Shown in pieces: positions 1 to 8,352 of a DNA stretch of 64,000 nucleotides (the stretch's first letter is position 1; every line of letters begins with the position of its first letter). The stretch comes from Nocardioides pantholopis (GTDB lineage: Bacteria; Actinomycetota; Actinomycetes; Propionibacteriales; Nocardioidaceae). Made by a program: the position numbers and the translations under genes. The notes beneath the pieces were generated by a model. It saw nothing but the letters and a program-made list of their open reading frames with translations, was not told the DNA's origin and did not search any database. The stretch is taken from the NCBI RefSeq assembly GCF_003710085.1, contig NZ_CP033324.1:2853501-2917500 (forward strand), read 5' to 3'.

Positions 1-686
1 AGACCCAGGTCGGCGTACTGGCTGTAGCCCAGCCAGTAGGCCGAGATGTTGCCGGCGTTGCCGACCGGCAGCAGGTGCACGTCAGGGGCGTCGCCGAGCA
101 GGTCGACGATCTCGAAGGCCGCGGTCTTCTGGCCCTGCAGCCGGACCGGGTTGACCGAGTTGACCAGCGCGACCGGGTAGTCCCAGGCCAGCCCCTTGGC
201 CATGGTCAGGCAGTCGTCGAAGTTGCCGCGCACCATGATCACCTGCGCGCCGTGCACGATCGCCTGGGCCATCTTGCCGGCCGCGATCTTGCCCTCGGGC
301 ACCAGGACCAGCGGCTTGAGGCCGGCCTTCGCGGCATACGCCGCCATCGAGGCCGAGGTATTGCCGGTCGAGGCGCACACGACCGCCTCGGCGCCGTCGT
401 GCTTCGCGACCGAGATCGCTGCGGTCATGCCGCGGTCCTTGAAGGACCCGGTCGGGTTGTCGCCCTCGACCTTGAGCCAGACGTCGCCCCCGGTGAGGCC
501 GGAGAGCCACTCGGAGTGGACCAGGGCGGTGCCGCCCTCGCGCAGCGTCACCGCGGGCGTGCCCTCGGGGATCTCCAGCAGGTGCCGGTACTCCTCGATG
601 ACGCCGCGCCACTGGTGGGTGCGGGTCACGCCACTGCCGGTCTGGGCGGTCTGGGCGGTCTGGGCGGTCCGGTCCTCGAGCATCAT
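1..686 (-). CDS. thrC: Threonine synthase, partial (3' end off window)
   Basis: PLP-dependent cytoplasmic enzyme that converts O-phosphohomoserine to threonine. The visible 228 or so N-terminal residues contain the cofactor-lysine motif [10 protein letters not shown] (about Lys83) followed by [10 protein letters not shown], both typical of ThrC. The gene runs off the left edge, so the C-terminal part is missing. Two adjacent in-frame ATG codons lie at 686 and 683; the first overlaps the hom stop codon as ATGA, implying coupled translation in a hom-thrC operon. Residues 7-15 are Thr-Ala-Gln units encoded by a 9-bp tandem repeat, outside the conserved fold. Identity is firm; only the exact start is open. 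Confidence 0.95.
   Translation of the reverse strand, partial: MMLEDRTAQTAQTAQTGSGVTRTHQWRGVIEEYRHLLEIPEGTPAVTLREGGTALVHSEWLSGLTGGDVWLKVEGDNPTGSFKDRGMTAAISVAKHDGAEAVVCASTGNTSASMAAYAAKAGLKPLVLVPEGKIAAGKMAQAIVHGAQVIMVRGNFDDCLTMAKGLAWDYPVALVNSVNPVRLQGQKTAAFEIVDLLGDAPDVHLLPVGNAGNISAYWLGYSQYADLG
642..668. repeat. 9-bp tandem repeat, three copies, in thrC
   Basis: The unit CTGGGCGGT occurs three times in perfect tandem (642-650, 651-659, 660-668). On the minus strand it encodes Thr-Ala-Gln repeats near the ThrC N-terminus. Being a multiple of three, gain or loss of a unit would keep the frame. Confidence 0.9.
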
Positions 687-1990
687 TCGGCCTCTCCTTC
701 GACGCGCATCACCGAGGTGACCTCGCGGACGGTCTCCATCTCACGCAGGCTCGCGACCGTGGCCGACAGCTGGGCGTCGGTGGCCTCGTGGGAGACCACG
801 ACGAGCTGGGCGTCCAGGTCGCGGCCCTCCTGGCGGACGGTCTGGATCGACACGTCGTGCTCGGCGAAGGCCTGCGCCACCTGGGCGAGCACGCCGGCAC
901 GGTCGTCGACGTCGATCGCGACGTGGTAGCGGGTCAGGGTCTCCCCCATCGGCAGCACCGCCCGGTCGGCGTACGCCGACTCGCCGGGGCCGCGGGTGCC
1001 CGAGATCCGGTTGCGGGCGACCGTCACGAGGTCGCCGAGCACGGCGGATGCCGTGGGGGCGCCACCGGCGCCCGGACCGTAGAACATCAGCTGGCCGGCG
1101 GCGCGGGACTCCACGAACACCGCGTTGTAGGCCTCGCGCACCGATGCCAGCGGGTGCGAGCGCGGGATCATCGCCGGGTGCACACGCACCGCGACCGACT
1201 CCTCCCCGCCGGCCTGGTGGAGCTCGCAGATCGCCAGCAGCTTCACGACCGCGCCGATCTCGCGGGCCGCGGCGATGTCGGCAGCGGTCACCTCCGAGAT
1301 CCCCTCGCGGTGCACGTCGGCGGCGGTCACCCGGGAGTGGAACGCCAGCGAGGCCAGGATCGCGGCCTTGGCCGCGGCGTCGAAGCCCTCGACGTCGGCG
1401 GTCGGGTCCGCCTCGGCGTACCCGAGCTCCTGGGCCTCCTCCAGCGCCTCCTCGAAGCCGGCCCCGGAGGTGTCCATCTTGTCGAGGATGAAGTTCGTGG
1501 TGCCGTTGACGATGCCGAGGACCCGGGTCACGTGGTCGCCGGCGAGGGACTCTCGCAGCGGCCGCAGGATCGGGATCGCGCCGGCGACGGCGGCCTCGTA
1601 GTACAGGTCGCGGCCGGCCTTGTCGGCGGCCTCGAAGAGGGTGGGGCCGTCCTCGGCCAGCAGTGCCTTGTTGGCAGTGACCACGCTGGCGCCGTTCTCC
1701 AGCGCCGCGAGGATCAGCGAGCGAGCGGGCTCGATGCCGCCGATCACCTCGACGACCAGGTCGATGTCGCCACGGGAGACCAGGCCGGTGGCGTCGGTGG
1801 TCAGCAGGCCCGCGGGGACCTCGACCTCCCGGGCGGCGTCCAGGCGGCGTACGGCGACGCCAGCGAGCTCGATGGGGGCGCCCACGCGCGCCGCCAGGTC
1901 GTCGGACTGCTCCAGGAGCAGCCGCACCACCTGCGAGCCGACCGAGCCGCAGCCCAGCACGGCCACCTTGAGTGTCCGGTCGCTGATCAC
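683..1990 (-). CDS. hom: Homoserine dehydrogenase
   Basis: Reduces aspartate semialdehyde to homoserine with NAD(P)H, the branch point toward threonine and methionine. The 435-residue protein has an N-terminal Rossmann motif ([14 protein letters not shown], residues 9-22), the catalytic-domain motif [11 protein letters not shown], and a C-terminal ACT domain (about 345-425, starting [13 protein letters not shown]) expected to mediate threonine feedback. The start is GTG at 1990, six nt downstream of a TAGGCT -10 box (1997-2002), so the mRNA is probably leaderless. Its stop overlaps the thrC start. Elsewhere in actinobacteria it usually follows lysA directly; here a quinone-oxidoreductase-like gene lies between them. 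Confidence 0.97.
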   Translation of the reverse strand: MISDRTLKVAVLGCGSVGSQVVRLLLEQSDDLAARVGAPIELAGVAVRRLDAAREVEVPAGLLTTDATGLVSRGDIDLVVEVIGGIEPARSLILAALENGASVVTANKALLAEDGPTLFEAADKAGRDLYYEAAVAGAIPILRPLRESLAGDHVTRVLGIVNGTTNFILDKMDTSGAGFEEALEEAQELGYAEADPTADVEGFDAAAKAAILASLAFHSRVTAADVHREGISEVTAADIAAAREIGAVVKLLAICELHQAGGEESVAVRVHPAMIPRSHPLASVREAYNAVFVESRAAGQLMFYGPGAGGAPTASAVLGDLVTVARNRISGTRGPGESAYADRAVLPMGETLTRYHVAIDVDDRAGVLAQVAQAFAEHDVSIQTVRQEGRDLDAQLVVVSHEATDAQLSATVASLREMETVREVTSVMRVEGEAE

Positions 1991-1996
1991 CGGTCC

Positions 1997-2002
1997 AGCC
2001 TA
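1997..2002 (-). promoter_or_regulatory. -10 box of hom (leaderless)
   Basis: TAGGCT on the minus strand, six nt before the GTG start of hom; fits the actinobacterial TANNNT box of a leaderless transcript. Confidence 0.6.
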
Positions 2003-2055
2003 TCGGCGCTCGTCGCCGCCCCGGACAGGGATGGTCCACGGCGGACAGCGGGGCC

Positions 2056-3003
2056 TCACCGTGGCGTCAGCACGACCTTGCCCAGCGCCGTCCGGTCCTC
2101 GAGCGCCCGGTGCGCCGCCGCGGCCTCGGGGAGGCCGAAGACCGAGCCGACGTATGGGACCCGCGAGCCGTCGGCGGCCGTGGCCAGCGCCTCGCGCTCG
2201 AACTCGGCCAGGCGGCCGGTGATCGCGGGACCGAGGACGTCGACGACCGGGCGTCCGGGCGCGTCGTAGCCCTCCTGCTCGCCGGAGAAGCGGACCATCC
2301 GCCCGCCGGGCTCGAGCAGGCGGTGCGCCGTGCGGGCCACGGCACCCCCACGACCGTCCAGCAGCAGCGTCAGCCGGGGCTCCGCTGCCCGCAGCCGGGC
2401 GGCCCAGGCCGGGTCGCGGTCGTCGATCGCGACGTCGGCGCCGTGCCGGCGGACCACGTCGAGCTTGGCTCCACCGGCGAGTCCCACCACCCGGGCGCCG
2501 GCGTTGCGGGCGCCCTGGAGGAGCAGCGTGCCGAGACCGCCGGCCGCCGAGGTCACCACCACGACGTCGTCGTCGGTGATCGCGGCGTGGGCGAGCACCC
2601 CGGCGGCGGTGCGGCCGGTGCCGATGGCGGCGACGGCGGTGGCCGCATCCAGGCCGTCCGGGACCTCGTGGAGGCGGGCCGCGTCCACGACGACCAGCTC
2701 GGCGTACCCGCCGCTGGCACCGGGGCCGAGGTGCGCCACGACCCGGCGCCCGAGCAAGCGCTGGTCCACGCCGGCCCCGACCGCGTCGACGAACCCGGCC
2801 ACCTCCCGGCCCGGCACCATCGGCAGCCGGGGCGGCGCGGACGCCGGGAACGCCTGCCCGGCCCGGATCGCGGTGTCCAGCACGTGCACGCCGGCCGCCT
2901 CGACCGCGATCCGGACCTGCCCGGAGGCGGGGCGAGGATCGGGCAGATCCTCCAGACGCAGGACCTCGGCCGGGCCGAAGGAGTGGTGTCGGACGGCTCT
3001 CAT
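2056..3003 (-). CDS. Zinc-type alcohol dehydrogenase-like quinone oxidoreductase
   Basis: Medium-chain dehydrogenase/reductase of the NADPH:quinone oxidoreductase type, 315 residues from the chosen start. The N-terminal GroES-like half has RAVRHHSFGPAEVL and a PMVPGREVAGFVDAVG segment; the cofactor domain shows VTSAAGGLGTLLLQGA (about 155-170). No structural-zinc cysteine cluster is visible, which suits the zinc-free quinone reductase subgroup; the real substrate is unknown. ATG 3003 is preferred over an upstream in-frame start at 3024, because a complete promoter ends six nt before 3003. That promoter has a 19-bp spacer filled by an ACCTCAA-type palindrome, suggesting control by a SoxR/MerR-family activator. 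The gene interrupts the lysA-hom order. Confidence 0.85.
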   Translation of the reverse strand: MRAVRHHSFGPAEVLRLEDLPDPRPASGQVRIAVEAAGVHVLDTAIRAGQAFPASAPPRLPMVPGREVAGFVDAVGAGVDQRLLGRRVVAHLGPGASGGYAELVVVDAARLHEVPDGLDAATAVAAIGTGRTAAGVLAHAAITDDDVVVVTSAAGGLGTLLLQGARNAGARVVGLAGGAKLDVVRRHGADVAIDDRDPAWAARLRAAEPRLTLLLDGRGGAVARTAHRLLEPGGRMVRFSGEQEGYDAPGRPVVDVLGPAITGRLAEFEREALATAADGSRVPYVGSVFGLPEAAAAHRALEDRTALGKVVLTPR

Positions 3004-3009
3004 GAAGCG

Positions 3010-3040
3010 ATCGAACAACGTCAACTCAGGTTGAGGTCAA
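3010..3040 (-). promoter_or_regulatory. MerR/SoxR-type promoter with 19-bp spacer and palindrome
   Basis: Minus-strand -35 TTGACC (3040-3035), a 19-bp spacer, and -10 TTCGAT (3015-3010), then six nt to ATG 3003. A 20-bp imperfect palindrome ACCTCAACCTGAGTTGACGT (3037-3018) sits on the spacer. The long spacer plus an ACCTCAA half-site is the classic layout of promoters untwisted by MerR-family activators such as SoxR. The regulator itself is not in this window. Confidence 0.6.
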
Positions 3041-3067
3041 CCCGGAGGCCGCCGATCGCCGGCCCGG

Positions 3068-4465
3068 TCAGCCGAGGTCGGTGGCGAGCAGGTCGTCCTC
3101 GGTCTCGCGGCGGACCACGACGCGCGCGACGCCGTCGCGGACCGCGACCACCGGGGGCCGCAGCAGGTGGTTGTAGTTCGAGGCCATCGAGCGGCAGTAG
3201 GCACCGGTGCCGGGCACCGCGAGCAGGTCGCCGGGCGCCAGGTCCGCGGGCACGAACTCGTCCTTGACGACGACGTCGCCGGCCTCGCAGTGCTTGCCGA
3301 CCACGCGGCCCAGGACCGGGACCGCGGCCGAGGCGCGCGACGCGAGCGTGCAGGAGTAGTCCGCGTCGTAGAGCGCGGTGCGGATGTTGTCGCTCATCCC
3401 GCCGTCGACCGAGACGTAGGTGCGCACCGCGCCGCCGTCGAGCCGGACCCGCTTGACGGTGCCGACCTCGTAGACCGTGCACATCGCCGGACCGACGATC
3501 GCGCGGCCCGGCTCGATCGAGAGCCGGGGCTCCTCGATCCCCAGCGCCCGGCACTCGTGCTCGACGATCTTGGTCATCTCGGTCGCCAGCTGCGCGGGGT
3601 CCGAGGGGTCGTCCTGGGTGGTGTAGGCGATGCCGAAGCCGCCGCCCAGGTCCATCTCGGGCATCGTCACGCCGACCTCCTCGCGGACCTGCGCGTGCAG
3701 GGCCAGCACCCGGCGCGCGGCCACCTCGAAGCCGGAGGAGTCGAAGATCTGGCTGCCGATGTGGCTGTGCAGGCCGAGGATCTCCAGTCCGGGGGTGGCC
3801 GTCACCCGGCGTACCGCCTCGAGGGCGTCGCCCGAGGCGATCGAGAAGCCGAACTTCTGATCCTCGTGGGCGGTGGCGATGTACTCGTGGGTGTGCGCCT
3901 CGACGCCGGCCGTGACGCGGACCATCACGCTGACCGTGGCGCCGAGCTCCGCGGTGATCGCGGCCAGCCGCTCGATCTCGTCGAAGGAGTCGACGATGAT
4001 CCGGCCCACCCCGAGCCGGACCGCGCGGGTCAGCTCGGCGACGGACTTGTTGTTGCCGTGGAAGCCGACGCGCGCCATCGGGAAGCCCGCCCGCTCGGCG
4101 ACGCTCAGCTCGCCGCCGGAGCACACGTCCAGGCAGAGGCCCTCCTCGGCGACCCAGCGGGCGACGGCCGTGGAGAGGAACGCCTTGCCTGCGTAGTAGA
4201 CGTCGTACGCCGCGAACGCGTCCCGGAACGCCCCCGCGCGGGCCCGGAAGTCCGCCTCGTCCAGGACGTACGCCGGGGAGCCGTGCTCCGCGACCAGGTC
4301 GGGGAGCGACACTCCCCCGACCGAGAGCACGCCCTCGGCCTTGCGGGCCGTCGAGGACCACAGCTGCGGCACCAGGTCGTTGGGGTCGGCGGGCTGGCGC
4401 AGCCAGGTGGGTCCGCGCAGCGCGCCGGCGGCGTGTGCCCAGCCGGCCTCGTGGGTGGTGGTCAC
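3068..4465 (-). CDS. lysA: Diaminopimelate decarboxylase
   Basis: PLP enzyme (fold type III, alanine-racemase-like) that decarboxylates meso-diaminopimelate to lysine. The 465-residue protein has the cofactor lysine in YYAGKAF (about Lys94), the barrel motifs GFHGNNKS and HSHIGSQIFD, the glycine-rich DLGGGFGIAY loop, and the C-terminal CSGGEL/YDADYSC-type residues of the active site. GTG 4465 is chosen because it overlaps the argS stop as GTGA, a normal coupled start; the frame stays open much further upstream, but that stretch is the antisense-like shadow of argS. Forms an operon with argS. Confidence 0.95.
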   Translation of the reverse strand: MTTTHEAGWAHAAGALRGPTWLRQPADPNDLVPQLWSSTARKAEGVLSVGGVSLPDLVAEHGSPAYVLDEADFRARAGAFRDAFAAYDVYYAGKAFLSTAVARWVAEEGLCLDVCSGGELSVAERAGFPMARVGFHGNNKSVAELTRAVRLGVGRIIVDSFDEIERLAAITAELGATVSVMVRVTAGVEAHTHEYIATAHEDQKFGFSIASGDALEAVRRVTATPGLEILGLHSHIGSQIFDSSGFEVAARRVLALHAQVREEVGVTMPEMDLGGGFGIAYTTQDDPSDPAQLATEMTKIVEHECRALGIEEPRLSIEPGRAIVGPAMCTVYEVGTVKRVRLDGGAVRTYVSVDGGMSDNIRTALYDADYSCTLASRASAAVPVLGRVVGKHCEAGDVVVKDEFVPADLAPGDLLAVPGTGAYCRSMASNYNHLLRPPVVAVRDGVARVVVRRETEDDLLATDLG

Positions 4466-6117
4466 ATCCGCTCCGGGGCCGAGACGCCGAGCAGCGCGAG
4501 GGCGTTGGCGAACACCACGCGGGTGGCGGCGACCAGCGCCAGCCGGGCCCGGTGCAGCTCGGTGGGCTCCTCGTCGCCCATCGGCAGCACCCGGCAGTTG
4601 TCGTAGAAGCGGTGATAGATGCCGGCGGTGTCCTCGAGGTAGCGCGCGACCCGGTGCGGCTCGCGGAGCTCGGCGGCGCTGGCGACGACCCGCGGCAGCG
4701 CGGCGAGCGCGCGCAGCAGCTCCCCCTCCTTCTCGTGGGTGAGCAGGTCCATCTGCTCGCCCGGCTCCAGGCCGAGGTCGGCGGCGTTGCGCAGGATCGA
4801 GGAGACCCGGGCGTGCACGTACTGGACGTAGAAGACCGGGTTGTCGCTGGACTGCTTGGTCATCTGGGCGACGTCGAGGGTCAGCGGCGAGTCCGCGGGA
4901 TAGCGCGACAGCGTGTAGCGCAGCGGGTCGACCCCGATCTCGTCGGTGAGCTCCTGGAGGGTCACGATCGTGCCGGCGCGCTTGGAGAGCTTCATCTCCT
5001 CGCCGTCCTTCATGATCTTGACCAGCTGCCCGATCAGGACCTCGATCGTGCGCTCGGGGTCGTCGCCGGCGCACGCGGCCATCGCCTTGAGCCGGCCCAC
5101 GTAGCCGTGGTGGTCCGCGCCGAGCAGGTAGATGCAGCGGCCGTAGCCGCGGGCCCGCTTGTTCAGGTAGTACGCGGTGTCGCTGGCGAAGTAGGTCAGC
5201 TCGCCGTTGGTGCGGATCAGCACCCGGTCCTTGTCGTCGCCGAAGTCGGTGGTGCGCATCCACACCGCGCCGTCGGCCTCGAAGACGTGGCCCTTCTGCT
5301 TCAGCGAGAGCAGCGTGTCGGCGACCGACTCGCTGTCGTGCAGCGAGCGCTCGGACATCCAGGTCTCGAACTCGGTGCGGAAGTGGCGCAGCTGCTCCTG
5401 CTGCTCGGCGAGCTGGGCGGCGTACCCGGCCTCGCGGAACGCGACCGTCCGCTCGCCCTCGGGCAGGTCGAGGAGACCCGGGTCCTCGGCGACCAGCCGG
5501 TCGGCCAGGTCCTTGACGTAGCCGCCCTGATAGCCGCCCTCGGGGATCGGCCGACCGAGCGCGGCGGCCTCGATGGAGGCGCCGAAGAGGTTCATCTGGT
5601 TGCCGCGGTCGTTGATGTAGAACTCGCGGTCGACCTCGGCCCCGGCCGCGGCGAGCACCCGGGCGAGGGCGTCGCCGACGGCCGCCCAACGGGTGTGGCC
5701 CAGGTGCAGCGGGCCGGTGGGGTTGGCGGAGATGAACTCGACGTTGATCCGCTCCCCGGCCAGCGCCTCGTTGCGGCCGTACCGCTCGCCCGCGGCGAGG
5801 ATCTCCAGCGCGACCTGGCCCTGGGCGCCGGCCTCGACGGTGATGTTGAGGAAGCCCGGCCCCGCGATCTCGACGCCGGCGATGCCGTCGGCGTCCTCGA
5901 GGCGCTTCTGGACGAGGGTCGCGAACTCCCGCGGGTTCTTCCCCGCCTTCTTCGCGAGCTGGAGGGCGACGTTCGTGGCGTAGTCGCCGTGCCCCTTCTG
6001 TCGGGGCCGCTCCACCGTCACCGTCGTGGGGACGCCGTCGGGGAGGGTGATCGCACCCTCGTCGGACAGCGTCGTCAGGGCGTCGACGATCGCAGTGGAG
6101 AGCTGTTCGGGAGTCAC
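4462..6117 (-). CDS. argS: Arginyl-tRNA synthetase
   Basis: Class I aminoacyl-tRNA synthetase charging tRNA-Arg. From GTG 6117 the protein is 551 residues, the family's usual length. It has the N-terminal Add-1 domain, the HIGH-type signature HLGH in PTGPLHLGHTR (about residue 120), a KMSKS-like MKLSKRAGT, and a C-terminal anticodon-binding DALR domain ending near RVVFANALALLGV. The start lies six nt after TACCCT (6124-6129). The stop overlaps lysA's GTG. Its substrate tRNA-Arg(CCG) is encoded divergently 124 bp away. Confidence 0.97.
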   Translation of the reverse strand: MTPEQLSTAIVDALTTLSDEGAITLPDGVPTTVTVERPRQKGHGDYATNVALQLAKKAGKNPREFATLVQKRLEDADGIAGVEIAGPGFLNITVEAGAQGQVALEILAAGERYGRNEALAGERINVEFISANPTGPLHLGHTRWAAVGDALARVLAAAGAEVDREFYINDRGNQMNLFGASIEAAALGRPIPEGGYQGGYVKDLADRLVAEDPGLLDLPEGERTVAFREAGYAAQLAEQQEQLRHFRTEFETWMSERSLHDSESVADTLLSLKQKGHVFEADGAVWMRTTDFGDDKDRVLIRTNGELTYFASDTAYYLNKRARGYGRCIYLLGADHHGYVGRLKAMAACAGDDPERTIEVLIGQLVKIMKDGEEMKLSKRAGTIVTLQELTDEIGVDPLRYTLSRYPADSPLTLDVAQMTKQSSDNPVFYVQYVHARVSSILRNAADLGLEPGEQMDLLTHEKEGELLRALAALPRVVASAAELREPHRVARYLEDTAGIYHRFYDNCRVLPMGDEEPTELHRARLALVAATRVVFANALALLGVSAPERM

Positions 6118-6123
6118 CAACCC

Positions 6124-6129
6124 AGGGTA
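6124..6129 (-). promoter_or_regulatory. -10 box of argS (leaderless)
   Basis: TACCCT on the minus strand, six nt before GTG 6117. Confidence 0.55.
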
Positions 6130-6240
6130 TCGAGGTGACGGAGCCCGACTCACGTCGGTATCACCGGCCGCAGACCGGCCCGGTTTCTGCACCCGCCCCG
6201 CTGGGCTGTAGGGTTTCGCTCGCACCGCTCGCCGGTGTGC

Positions 6241-6313
6241 GCCTCCGTAGCTCAGGGGATAGAGCACTGGTTTCCGGTACCAGGTGCCGCAGGTTCGAAT
6301 CCTGCCGGGGGCA
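6241..6313 (+). tRNA. tRNA-Arg (anticodon CCG)
   Basis: Complete cloverleaf: acceptor stem GCCTCCG/CGGGGGC with one G-U pair, D arm GCTC...GAGC, anticodon stem CTGGT/ACCAG with loop TTCCGGT placing CCG at 34-36 (reads CGG), 5-nt variable loop, and T arm GCAGG-TTCGAAT-CCTGC. Discriminator is A6313; CCA is not encoded. CGG is a common arginine codon in this GC-rich DNA. Confidence 0.97.
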
Positions 6314-6450
6314 CAACCACTCGCACGGACCGGCCGACCATGCCGCCGGGCACTCGCGCCGCTCGCCGCAGCAGGCCGGGGATCTCACCGCCGCCGGCAC
6401 GGGCTGGTCGCGGCCAGCGACGTCCTGACCCGCGGACTCCTCGGGCAGTT

Positions 6451-6490
6451 CTCGCGCTCCTCGGGCATTGCAGTGCCCCAGAGGCGCGAG
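6451..6490 (+). terminator. Hairpin downstream of tRNA-Arg
   Basis: CTCGCGC (6451-6457) pairs with GCGCGAG (6484-6490), with an inner GGGCA/TGCCC stem and a TTGCAG loop. It lies in the 213-bp gap between tRNA-Arg and the LCP gene, where I see no gene; it may end the tRNA transcript. No long T-run follows. Confidence 0.4.
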
Positions 6491-6492
6491 GA

Positions 6493-6510
6493 TCCCCGGT
6501 GAACCGGGGA
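6493..6510. terminator. Hairpin between tRNA-Arg and LCP gene
   Basis: TCCCCGG (6493-6499) and CCGGGGA (6504-6510) form a 7-bp stem with a TGAA loop, 17 nt beyond the stop of the minus-strand LCP gene; probable terminator for that gene. Confidence 0.5.
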
Positions 6511-6526
6511 ACCTCGGCCTCACCGC

Positions 6527-7477
6527 TCAGCAGCGCTCGATCGTGGCGTCGCGCCGGGCGTCGTCGCCGTAGCGGCGCGCGGTCGCGACCGAGGGCAGCA
6601 CGACGCTGGCGCCGCCCACGTTGCCGATGCTGCCCGGCAGCACGCAGGTGCGGACCTTGGCGGGCTCCACCTGGGCGACCGCCTGGGCCAGCCGGAACAG
6701 CTCGGCCGGCGGCAGGTCGGTGCGCAGGTGCTGGATGGCGCTGAGCACGCCGTTCTCGAGGAAGCCCGCCCGGTCGGCGTTGGCCCGGATCTTGCGGTGG
6801 ATGCCGCGCAGCACGACCTGCTGGTGGGCGGAGCGGCCGAAGTCGCCGGTCGGCAGCTCCTTGCGGATCCGGGCGTACGCCATCGCCTGGTAGCCGCCGA
6901 GGTGGATCCGGCCCGCCCGGAAGCCCCCCGGCTTCAGGATGGGGTCCTTGAAGGCGGCCGGGTTGACCACGTCGATGCCGCCGATGGCGTTCACCATCCG
7001 CTGGAAGAACGGGAACTTCGTGACGAACACATAGTCCGGCTGCACGCCCACCAGGTCTCCGACGGTGCGGCCGAGGAGCTCGGGCCCGCCGTAGGTCAGC
7101 GCCGCGTTCACCCGGCTCGAGCCGTGGCCGGGGATCGGCACCCAGGAGTCCCGCGGGATGCCGATGGCCGACGCGGCGCCGGTGCGGGTGTTCATCCCGA
7201 TCAGCTGGAGGGCGTCGGCGCGGGTGCGGCTCATGTTCTCCCCCGGGCGGGCATCCGAGCCGACCGCCAGGATCCAGACCACGGCCGGGTCCACGTCGAC
7301 GCTCGCGGAGCGCTCCATCTTGACCAGCGACACCTGCTCGGCGCGCGGCGCGGAGTCGGGCAGCAGCACGGCCACGAGCGCCAGCACACAGCCGAGGACC
7401 GTCACCCGCAGCAGGCGCCGCACCCCGACGAGCCTGCCGAGCCTGCCGCTCCAGATGGTCGAGCCTCCGCCGCTCAT
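6527..7477 (-). CDS. LytR-CpsA-Psr (LCP) family protein
   Basis: Membrane-anchored enzyme family that transfers glycopolymers from lipid carriers onto peptidoglycan or arabinogalactan. The 316-residue protein has a short basic N-terminus, one membrane segment (about 23-43), then the extracytoplasmic LCP domain. That domain starts with the characteristic ILAVGSDARPG and MSRTRADALQLIGMN, whose Asp/Arg residues bind the pyrophosphate substrate, followed by GIPRDSWVPIPGHG and NAIGGIDVV. ATG 7477 overlaps the stop of the lipoprotein gene (ATGA), so the two are co-translated. The acceptor polymer cannot be told from sequence. Confidence 0.92.
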   Translation of the reverse strand: MSGGGSTIWSGRLGRLVGVRRLLRVTVLGCVLALVAVLLPDSAPRAEQVSLVKMERSASVDVDPAVVWILAVGSDARPGENMSRTRADALQLIGMNTRTGAASAIGIPRDSWVPIPGHGSSRVNAALTYGGPELLGRTVGDLVGVQPDYVFVTKFPFFQRMVNAIGGIDVVNPAAFKDPILKPGGFRAGRIHLGGYQAMAYARIRKELPTGDFGRSAHQQVVLRGIHRKIRANADRAGFLENGVLSAIQHLRTDLPPAELFRLAQAVAQVEPAKVRTCVLPGSIGNVGGASVVLPSVATARRYGDDARRDATIERC

Positions 7478-8118
7478 GCGCTCTCTCCCCTGCTCACGTC
7501 GTACCCGAAGATCCGCCAGCCGCCGCGCTCCGGCGCCAGGAACAGCCGGCCCCGCACGGTGCTGGTGGTGGCGACCGCGCCGGTGGTGCGGAACCGCAGC
7601 CGGAAGCGGGCCGTCGCCCCGGACGCCCGGCCCCGGCTGGAGACGACGTCGATGCGCAGGGTCCGGCCCAGCTGCTCCACACCCTCCACCTGCTCGGCGA
7701 TGGCCAGGTTCGACATCAGGTCGACGTCCCGGCGCGCCCGGGCGCGCGCGTGGCCGGTGAAGTCGGCGAACGCGCCGTCGACGTCGGCCCGCGGCCACTC
7801 CCCGCCGACGTACGCCGCGTCCACCCACCGGTCGAAGACCTGCTGGATGCGCTCGCGCACCGCGGGCCGACGGGCGGCCGGCAGCCGACCGGCGAGCTTC
7901 CCGAACCGCACGTCCGTGCCGGGGTCCGTGGTCGGCGCCGCGTCGCTGCTGCGCGGCCGGGAGTCCGGCTCCGGCTCGTCGTCACCGCTGCACGCCGTGG
8001 CGCCCAGCGCCAGCACCCCAGCGAGGACTGACGCGCCGAGACGATGCGCCCGGCGTGACCCACCGGCCCTCCGGGGGCCGCCCGGCGTCCCGGTCGTCCC
8101 AGTCTTGGTCGCGCTCAC
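7474..8118 (-). CDS. Putative lipoprotein upstream of LCP protein
   Basis: 214 residues, GTG start at 8118. The N-terminus is basic, then hydrophobic (about 27-42), and ends in a lipobox-like LGATAC, so it is probably lipidated and exposed outside the membrane. A low-complexity Asp/Glu/Pro linker follows, then an alpha/beta region rich in Arg that resembles small secreted NTF2-like domains in overall layout (helices, then strands near RFRLRFRTTGAVA); that resemblance is weak. Overlaps the LCP gene by four bases, so it may assist cell-wall polymer attachment. I do not recognise a named family. Confidence 0.7.
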   Translation of the reverse strand: MSATKTGTTGTPGGPRRAGGSRRAHRLGASVLAGVLALGATACSGDDEPEPDSRPRSSDAAPTTDPGTDVRFGKLAGRLPAARRPAVRERIQQVFDRWVDAAYVGGEWPRADVDGAFADFTGHARARARRDVDLMSNLAIAEQVEGVEQLGRTLRIDVVSSRGRASGATARFRLRFRTTGAVATTSTVRGRLFLAPERGGWRIFGYDVSRGESA

Positions 8119-8296
8119 CCTGCCTCCTCGATCACCGGTCCGAGCCGGTCATCCGTCGCCGACGCCACCCCCCGGCGGCGATCCGCCAGCCTTTCACGGC
8201 GCTTCCCTGCGGTCCCCACGACACCCTGATCGACCCCCTGGGAAGCCCCCTGCCCGACACGTGGGCCTGGGCTCGGCACTTCATCCCTCAGGGGAC

Positions 8297-8302
8297 TAGC
8301 CT
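8297..8302 (+). promoter_or_regulatory. Candidate -10 box of kgd
   Basis: TAGCCT, predicting transcription from about 8309 and a roughly 43-nt leader before GTG 8353. The rest of the 234-bp gap shared with the divergent lipoprotein gene shows no other feature I can support. Confidence 0.4.
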
Positions 8303-8352
8303 TGGCCTCCTAGACCATTCACGCGCGCTCATCGGAAGAGGCGAAGCAAGTC

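Noticed and set aside
4466..5689. N-terminal extension of lysA by about 400 codons
   Set aside because: The extension is the out-of-frame shadow of argS; the GTGA overlap start gives a normal-length LysA.
6314..6526. Possible small gene or attachment site after tRNA-Arg
   Set aside because: Open frames here lack motifs and start sites; no second copy of the tRNA 3' end is present, only hairpins.
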